This document shows, one piece after another, positions 58,711-64,000 of a stretch of DNA of 64,000 nucleotides. Position 1 is the stretch's first letter. Each line of letters opens with the position of its first letter. The stretch is from assembly GCA_009617715.1 (NCBI GenBank), contig VTFK01000464.1, positions 391,812-455,811 on the forward strand, read 5' to 3'. A program made the translations under genes and the position numbers. The notes below the pieces were generated by a model that was not told the origin of the DNA, did no database searches, and saw nothing but the letters and a program-made list of their open reading frames with translations. The DNA comes from Plectrocnemia conspersa (lineage: Eukaryota; Arthropoda; Insecta; Trichoptera; Polycentropodidae).

Positions 58711-59800
58711 TTTAACGAATTACACGAAAATAATTTTAATGCATCGTGTAAGCGAAATTATATGCAGCATGACAATAATTTATAATACAGAATTTATCAT
58801 TTTTGCTTACATTTTTAAAATCCCAGACAGGTAAAAAATAAAAACTAGATAAAAACAAATTTATGTACTTTTAAAATGAGCTCAATATTTCACTTTTAAT
58901 ATTTTATAAAATAGAAATAACGATCTGCAAATTATATTTACAAATACGTGTTTAAGCGTCTCGTAGAATATTTATACAAGCAGATTTTCAGAACTCGTTA
59001 AAAGATAACGTTACAACCACTATATTTATACACATTTTTACTGAGGCCCTCAGGTCCTTGAATCATGGGCTTCCCATATTAATCTTTTGCTATAATATTT
59101 TTTTCAATAATCGTAAATAAATAATTTACAATAAAATTTAAAAAGCAATTATTATAAATGTAAAAAATAATGTTTTAAAAAAAGTAAATATGACGTTTAA
59201 AAAGTCCATAGTTCATTATTTTTTTTTTTTAAATAAATTTTATAGTCGATTTCAACTTGTATTAAGAAAATTGCTACAACATATTGATTGATAAAGAATA
59301 AAATTTAAAAATGATAGAACATCGTGCTGTATACTGTTATTTATTAAAAAAAAACATCGTAAAAAAATATTTAATTTATTAAAAAAATAAACATGAGTTA
59401 TCAGGTTAATGCATACCAAATCTTTTTTTTTGTCACGTGTATTTTATAATCTCTAAACATCTTAAGTAGCAAGCGGTTTACTTCAAATGATGACCTATGT
59501 ATAAGAGTAGGCTTAAAAAATATATATATTAGGATTGAATTTAACTTGCACTTAACTTGCTTCACATTTTACTTTTGCGTTGTATTGACTCAATCAGAAA
59601 TTTTTTTTTTTATTTAAATGAAATATATTTTATTGATTTTAAATTAAAATCTTGAATTAATAAATATTATTAAATAGTTTGTGTTGATTTAAATAAAAAA
59701 AAACTATTACTATTGCTCTAAGTGTTTAGTTATAAATATGCCTAGCATTAAATAAATCTTTTTTCTGTAAAATAATAATTTGTATTTCCCCAGTCGTTAG
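58710..59800. other. AT-rich intergenic DNA, nothing identifiable
   Basis: Low complexity with a T-run near 59220 and another at 59602-59611. No frames. Confidence 0.55.
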
Positions 59801-60240
59801 CAGGTCAAAAAATAAAATTTTCCGACACAAGTAATATTCAAATTGTTGTGTTAAATCGAGCGCGAAGACACGCTTTAGATCGGTCAATTTAACAATAAAA
59901 ACGGACCTTTATATTTAACCTCTAAGCGGCTTTAACCTAAAGACGTTGTCTCCTTCGAACAATGGATACATTTTACATATCGAAGTCCATATATTTATAA
60001 CAATAATGATGCACTTTGAGAGATGCACCTGAAGAGTCGCGGATGCGGTGCACAGGTCCGATTGTTCCGAACGATAGTCGTTACTTCGTTTAACGGTCGT
60101 TACTTTGACGCAAAGCGACGCCTTCGTTATAAGGAGGATGTGTTAGAATTGCTTGTTAAAGAGAAAGAGTCGAGTTTAACCGCCGACAATGGCTATAAAA
60201 GGTTAGGGGCTCGTTTAAAGCACTATATTAACTAATATGT
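59800..60240 (+). CDS. GC-balanced block with an unassigned 70-codon frame
   Basis: The forward frame 60023-60235 starts MHLKSRGCGAQVRLFR and continues with YFDAKRRLRYKEDVLELLVK and a basic end. It is rich in Arg/Lys/Leu with a predicted helical, charged middle. I know no family with this pattern. The ATG follows AATG with no clear start context. Whether the upstream complex DNA (59800-60000) belongs to it is unclear. It could be a small gene, an exon, or island DNA without coding function. Confidence 0.25.
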
Positions 60241-60424
60241 AAATAGAGGTATTGCAATGTAAATTGTAGTTAAATTTTGCACTATTTACCCATAGTACAA
60301 TATATTACGAATAAATTATAAAGGGATGTTCTAAATGCCCTATAAAATTACAATAAATCAAAAACAAGACGTTCGAGTGTTTACCACACCTTTAAAGCAT
60401 ACTCAATATGTTTTTAACCGAGTC

Positions 60425-60680
60425 AACCGGAATAGGTCAGTCTGTAACGTCTCAGACTTGTAACTCTGAGGTTGTAGGTTCGAGCTCCGGTAACGGCACT
60501 CAAATTTTTACTTACAAAAAATGCGCTAATAATAAAAACCTGTGCTATATGCAGTGATATCTATTGATTATAAATTATATTATTGATTATTTTATAATTA
60601 TTAATATATATGTTACCGATTTCCAGACTTGCAGCCTGGTTGCTAATATTTACTTTTGTAGGTATTAGTATTAGTAGGTA
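60425..60680 (+). mobile_element. tRNA-derived SINE, copy 2
   Basis: The head has an A-box-like TAGGTCAGTCTG and a B-box GGTTCGAGCTCC at about 60478-60489. The body shares GCAGTGATATCTATTGATTA, TTAATATATATGTTACCGAT and TTCCAGACTT with the reverse-strand copy at 53795-54025, including a diverged tail. Orientation is opposite to copy 1. No target duplication was recognisable. Confidence 0.78.
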
Positions 60681-60799
60681 TAGTTAAAAGATAGTGTTCT
60701 TTTTGTGATGATAAAAAATTCTTTTTCAATAATAATAAGATAGTAGTATAATAAAATATTGAATAAATAAATACCTATTAGTATAATAAACATATACAA

Positions 60800-61045
60800 T
60801 ATTTCTTTATTGAATTAATTTATTAAGCTAAAAGCTAATTGTAAAAAGTAAATAATATTTAAATTAATTTAGTTTTTAATGTACGTAGATGTTTCTTTAT
60901 TCTATTGGTAAATTTCGTTTATTTTTTTAATTTTGCGGATAATCCTATGTATAAATATTAATATAAAAATTCATACCTCCGTACAATCTCTCATTAGTCG
61001 TATTAATTTTCCTAATTTAAATATTATTATATAATTGTATTAATA
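60800..61045 (-). mobile_element. CR1-like element, second copy, 3' part
   Basis: The forward-strand text TTATTAAGCTAAAAGCTAAT matches the 3' end of the copy at 26.15 kb (TTAGCTTAATAGCTAAT), and ACCTCCGTACAATCTC with TAGTCGTATTAAT matches its C-terminal coding region (CCTCCGTACATAATTCC, TAGCCGTACTCG near 26400). It is reverse-strand, like the first copy, and more decayed. Confidence 0.75.
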
Positions 61046-61050
61046 TTCAT

Positions 61051-61130
61051 CCGGACGCGCGCGCTTTAAAATTAAACATTAAATGCTCAATTCCGGACGC
61101 GCGCGCTTAAAAATTAAACAATATAAGCTT
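61051..61130. repeat. Two tandem 42-bp copies with a CpG-rich core
   Basis: CCGGACGCGCGCGCTT starts at 61051 and again at 61093, each followed by an AAATTAAACA-type stretch. An alternating CG run of this kind is very unusual in this window. Confidence 0.85.
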
Positions 61131-61850
61131 AATTTTTTACTTTTTAAATCGTATCGCTTTGTATGAACGGTGTATAATAATACACGTAAACAAAGGAAAT
61201 ATATTTAATTTTAATTAATAAAAATAAAAATAGAGTTGGCACGATGCTTTTCGAGCCTCCGCTAATGTATTCTTTTGTTGTCGACCAATGAAAAATAAGC
61301 ATTCAAATATAAAACAAGATGGCCGACAGTAACGTGACAACAGTTGAATAATTATTATTTATTAATAAAATTTTGCTACGCGACAGTAATTCTCATTAAT
61401 TCATCATGTGCGTTGTTCGATTTGACTGATTATAAATATTCGGATTGCAAATTAACTAGGTATGTTATAACTATGAAAATGAAATATATACATGATGTGT
61501 GTAAAGATTATAAGAATACATTAATTAAACTAGATCATCATACAATCTTCGTAATGAAATCTTCAAATTTTGAATTCCCGTCGACGGGCTCCGAGATCAA
61601 AAAGTGAGTTTTTTCTTTTATAAAACATAAACATTATCACTGCTTCCAATTTAATGCACATATAAACGTGAACATGTAATACATACTTAGTACTTATGAA
61701 GATTGAGGTTAATGTCGATCAAACCATATAAATGCTAATAAAACGTATTTTTTTATCTAATGATATTTGTGGATACTATCTTTCATGACAATCGCGTGAC
61801 AATGATTGTGTCTCTAAACGTATTTTTGATTTAATTCTCAAGACATCATC
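61130..61850. other. Unassigned segment between two retrotransposon relics
   Basis: AAGATGGCCGACAG at about 61317-61330 has an excellent start context, but its frame stops after ten codons. An 87-codon forward frame follows (61344-61607; Cys-Ala-Leu-Phe-Asp-Leu, later FPSTGSEIKK) and ends over a GTGAGT word. CCCGTCGACGGG at 61577-61588 is a perfect 12-bp palindrome. This could be the 5' part of the retrotransposon whose polymerase lies at 61.85 kb, or an unrelated exon. Confidence 0.28.
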
Positions 61851-62215
61851 ATTTTCTGATCTATGAAAATTCACAAAAGTATATTCATAAAAAATGGTGA
61901 CAAATTGTATATAAAAAACTATAGACCATTTCGCAGGTGTTGTTAGCTCCTGCTAAATTATTTGAAATAATTATTCATAGATATATCTTTAATCACTTTC
62001 AGCAAATTTTGTTTAACCAACAGAAAAGGGTTTCGTCCCACCTCTTCCACTGTTACTAACCTTCTGTCGTTCACCAAAACGGTGACAGTTTCTCTCGATG
62101 CGGGAATTCAAGTAGACGTCGTGTATACAGATTTTGAGAAGGCCTTTGACAAAGTTTTTCACGAGTTATTATTAAAAAAAATTGTCGAACCTCGGTTGCT
62201 CGGATAATTTAACTC
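61850..62215 (+). mobile_element. Forward-strand non-LTR reverse transcriptase relic
   Basis: GDKLYIKNYRPF at 61896-61931 is the N-terminal landmark of these enzymes (IxNYRPIS). It is followed in another frame by a Pro-Ala-Lys-Leu-Phe-Glu segment. From 62028 a frame reads GFRPTSSTVTNLLSFTKTVT, then VDVVYTDFEKAFDKVFHELL, carrying the first catalytic Asp (the Tyr-Thr-Asp-Phe box), to a stop near 62208. Two frameshifts break the enzyme, and it stops before the Ala-Asp-Asp box. The family is jockey/CR1-like; it is richer in GC than the reverse-strand CR1-like copy around it, so it is probably a different lineage. Confidence 0.85.
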
Positions 62216-62254
62216 GCTTATTCTTGAGTTACTTAATCGGTCGTAGACATTTTG

Positions 62255-62440
62255 TAACTAAAATTTATTTTTTCATCTACAATCACCCCTAAACATTTTT
62301 CATTAAAATCTATTTTTATAATATATTATTAATTATTATATTTATATTATGATTTAAATAATATAAATAATTATTAACCATACATTTAGTGATTTTTTAT
62401 TTAGTTTGTATGTATATATTATTATTTTAATATTTTTATA
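62255..62440 (-). mobile_element. CR1-like element, second copy, polymerase part
   Basis: The reverse strand reads EKCLGVIVDEKINF at 62260-62301, matching IKYLGVIVDTKLNF of the copy at 26.9 kb. Further into the same strand (to about 62440) a shifted frame reads ITKCMV and a run of Asn/Ile, as in the other copy's preceding segment. Together with 60800-61045 it probably represents one insertion, now split. Confidence 0.65.
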
Positions 62441-62690
62441 TCATACTTTATTTTTAATATAATTTGTTGACTTTTAAGCATTATGTACATCCTGCTCCAT
62501 TTGTATAGCAGATTTTCAAAAAATCCCTAATTTCTGTAATTAATATTATATTTATTTAACCGCAATAATTACTTGTTAATGTGCGATAAATGCACATTCA
62601 TGAACGATAAATCTGTATAATTGCTTAGAATTTAATACAGATTACAAATGTATAATCTCCCCTTTCTAAATTTTACTGTACGTGTCTCTT
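62440..62690. other. AT-rich DNA, perhaps more of the CR1-like copy
   Basis: No residue pattern clear enough to extend the element call. Confidence 0.4.
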
Positions 62691-63350
62691 GTTTGCCTCA
62701 GTGTAAATTTAACCTTTAATTATACCTTCACGTTTGATTAATTATTCTTGAAGGAAGTTGCAGCCAAACAAAGGGTGATAATAAAGAAAATCTCTGCGAT
62801 TCGACACTCCCGAGGGGCGTGCATCTTGTGCAGGTTTAAATTAGCAATAAATCTTTAACGACTCCCACACCCCTTTGTCTTAGTTTACGATACAACCCAA
62901 AGATCAGCTAAGACCTAGACAAATAGAGTTTAGCTGATTAGTCGGAAAGATCTCAAGTTTTTAAACGTGATTCTCTAGTTGAGTCTTGATTTACGTAATG
63001 TCGGTGATTAGCATTCATAGCGCACGACAAAATAACACAACTCCAACTTTGCCAAAAGACAATATTGTACTGGTGGGGTTGTTTGCGCCAGTTGCCAGAA
63101 ACCAACCAAACTTGCTCTTCTTGTAACGTCGCTTCGTTTTACGGACAACAACGCCATATTTACACCCCCTGGTTTAGCGCCGCCCTCCACCCTCGCGCGA
63201 CGATGAATATTCGCTGGGATTAGGATAACGTAACGATTTTTACTTTGGTTAATTTCCGCCCGACGCCAGCCAAAACCTCGAGTGGTTTCGATTTATTACC
63301 GAATTATACGCGATAAACCTCGACTTGTTTTATCTGAGACCCTAAATGTG
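62690..63350. other. Large GC-balanced island, candidate regulatory DNA
   Basis: 650 bp of complex sequence including CTCCCGAGGGGCGTGC, CCCTCCACCCTCGCGCGACG and AACCTCGAGTGGTTTCG. The 60-codon reverse frame at 63008-63190 has no motif. The TTCGAT/ATTACC-type words and the lack of long ORFs fit conserved non-coding DNA. Confidence 0.3.
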
Positions 63351-64000
63351 GTCAACGTCCCACACCCTTAAACCCTTGTATAATACCATATATATATAAA
63401 AACAACACTAAAGAATAATCAACAAAGTAATAAATTTCATTACCAACAAGAAGGCTGATTCGAGTGATAATATAAAAAAATCGCATTTGATCTATTTTAT
63501 AAGGCGAAATTCGACTGGTCGTTTTAATCAAAATATTATCTAAAATAAATATATAGTCGAACTTAAATAAAAATAAACTGTACACAGTGAATCTCAAATA
63601 GAAAATTTAAATGATAACATGGTTTATATTCTAGTAACAAAACAACTAATTCCGACTTATTTAACCGGATTTCGATTTAGTTCATATTTTATTGTATCAC
63701 AATATAATTATTGTATATTAAATTATTTGCTTTGAAATATCAAACTAATTAATAAATGACAATTACATTAAAATCTAGTTAATTAAAATAAAATATCTCT
63801 TTATCTTACTAATTGAACCCGTAAAATTAATAATAATGATACATGACCACAGCCTCTGGCAAAATTTAATTATTCTGTTATTCTCTAGTAAAATACATAC
63901 ATGACATGTTATAAAATACACCTCTAAAAACAAATCTTGCTGTATGACAGTATTTTAAGTAATAAATGATTTATTTTAAATTTATGTTTGTATGTTATTC
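63350..64000. other. AT-rich intergenic DNA, nothing identifiable
   Basis: The 81-codon reverse frame at 63352-63597 is hydrophobic AT-codon sequence without motifs. Confidence 0.55.

Noticed and set aside
61317..61349. Translation start ATGGCCGACAG as the first exon of a gene
   Set aside because: Good start context, but the frame closes after ten codons and no usable donor follows immediately.

Overview
The window looks like intergenic nuclear DNA from an insect. It is strongly AT-rich, has no long open reading frame, and shows no clear multi-exon gene. Everything I can identify as coding belongs to decayed transposable elements of kinds common in insects: pogo/Tigger DNA transposons, several non-LTR retrotransposons (jockey-like, I/R1-like, CR1-like), tRNA-derived SINEs and possibly one solo LTR. 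I cannot fix the insect order from sequence alone. Unannotated exons of a host gene cannot be excluded, and a few weak exon-like frames are listed as such.

Layout. 1-300: I/R1-type retrotransposon C-terminus, reverse strand, cut by the left edge. 0.4-7.7 kb: AT-rich DNA broken by short compositionally normal islands, plus a palindrome shaped like a heat-shock element and a diverged 300-bp-offset duplication. 7.77-8.55 kb: Tigger copy 1 with one recognisable terminal inverted repeat. 13.6-14.3 kb: jockey-type reverse transcriptase relic. 26.15-27.43 kb: the best-preserved retrotransposon, a CR1-like element on the reverse strand. 29.4-29.65 kb: an unidentified reverse-strand coding relic. 35.35-41.09 kb: the dominant structure, an orphan repeat unit, a patch of degenerate AT repeats holding an LTR-like GC-rich insert, then about 31 tandem copies of a roughly 160-bp unit. 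49.77-50.33 kb: Tigger copy 2. 53.8 kb and 60.4 kb: two copies of one SINE family in opposite orientation. 60.8-62.44 kb: a reverse-strand CR1-like copy split by foreign DNA that includes a forward-strand reverse transcriptase relic.

Between these lie about thirty islands of 200-700 bp whose base composition is much more balanced than the background and which carry recognisable transcription-factor-like words (CAGGTA/CAGGTG, CACGTG, TGACGTCA, CTTATCAG, homeodomain TAAT words, GAGA and PHO-like sites). This pattern of small complex islands in decayed AT-rich DNA is what a long-range regulatory landscape or gene desert around a developmental gene often looks like. That reading is inference; cross-species alignment would decide it.

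The feature most worth following up is the 5-kb tandem array. It contains at least three sequence types in blocks, and two variant positions about 20 bp apart sit in the two arms of a built-in inverted repeat and change together in almost every unit.
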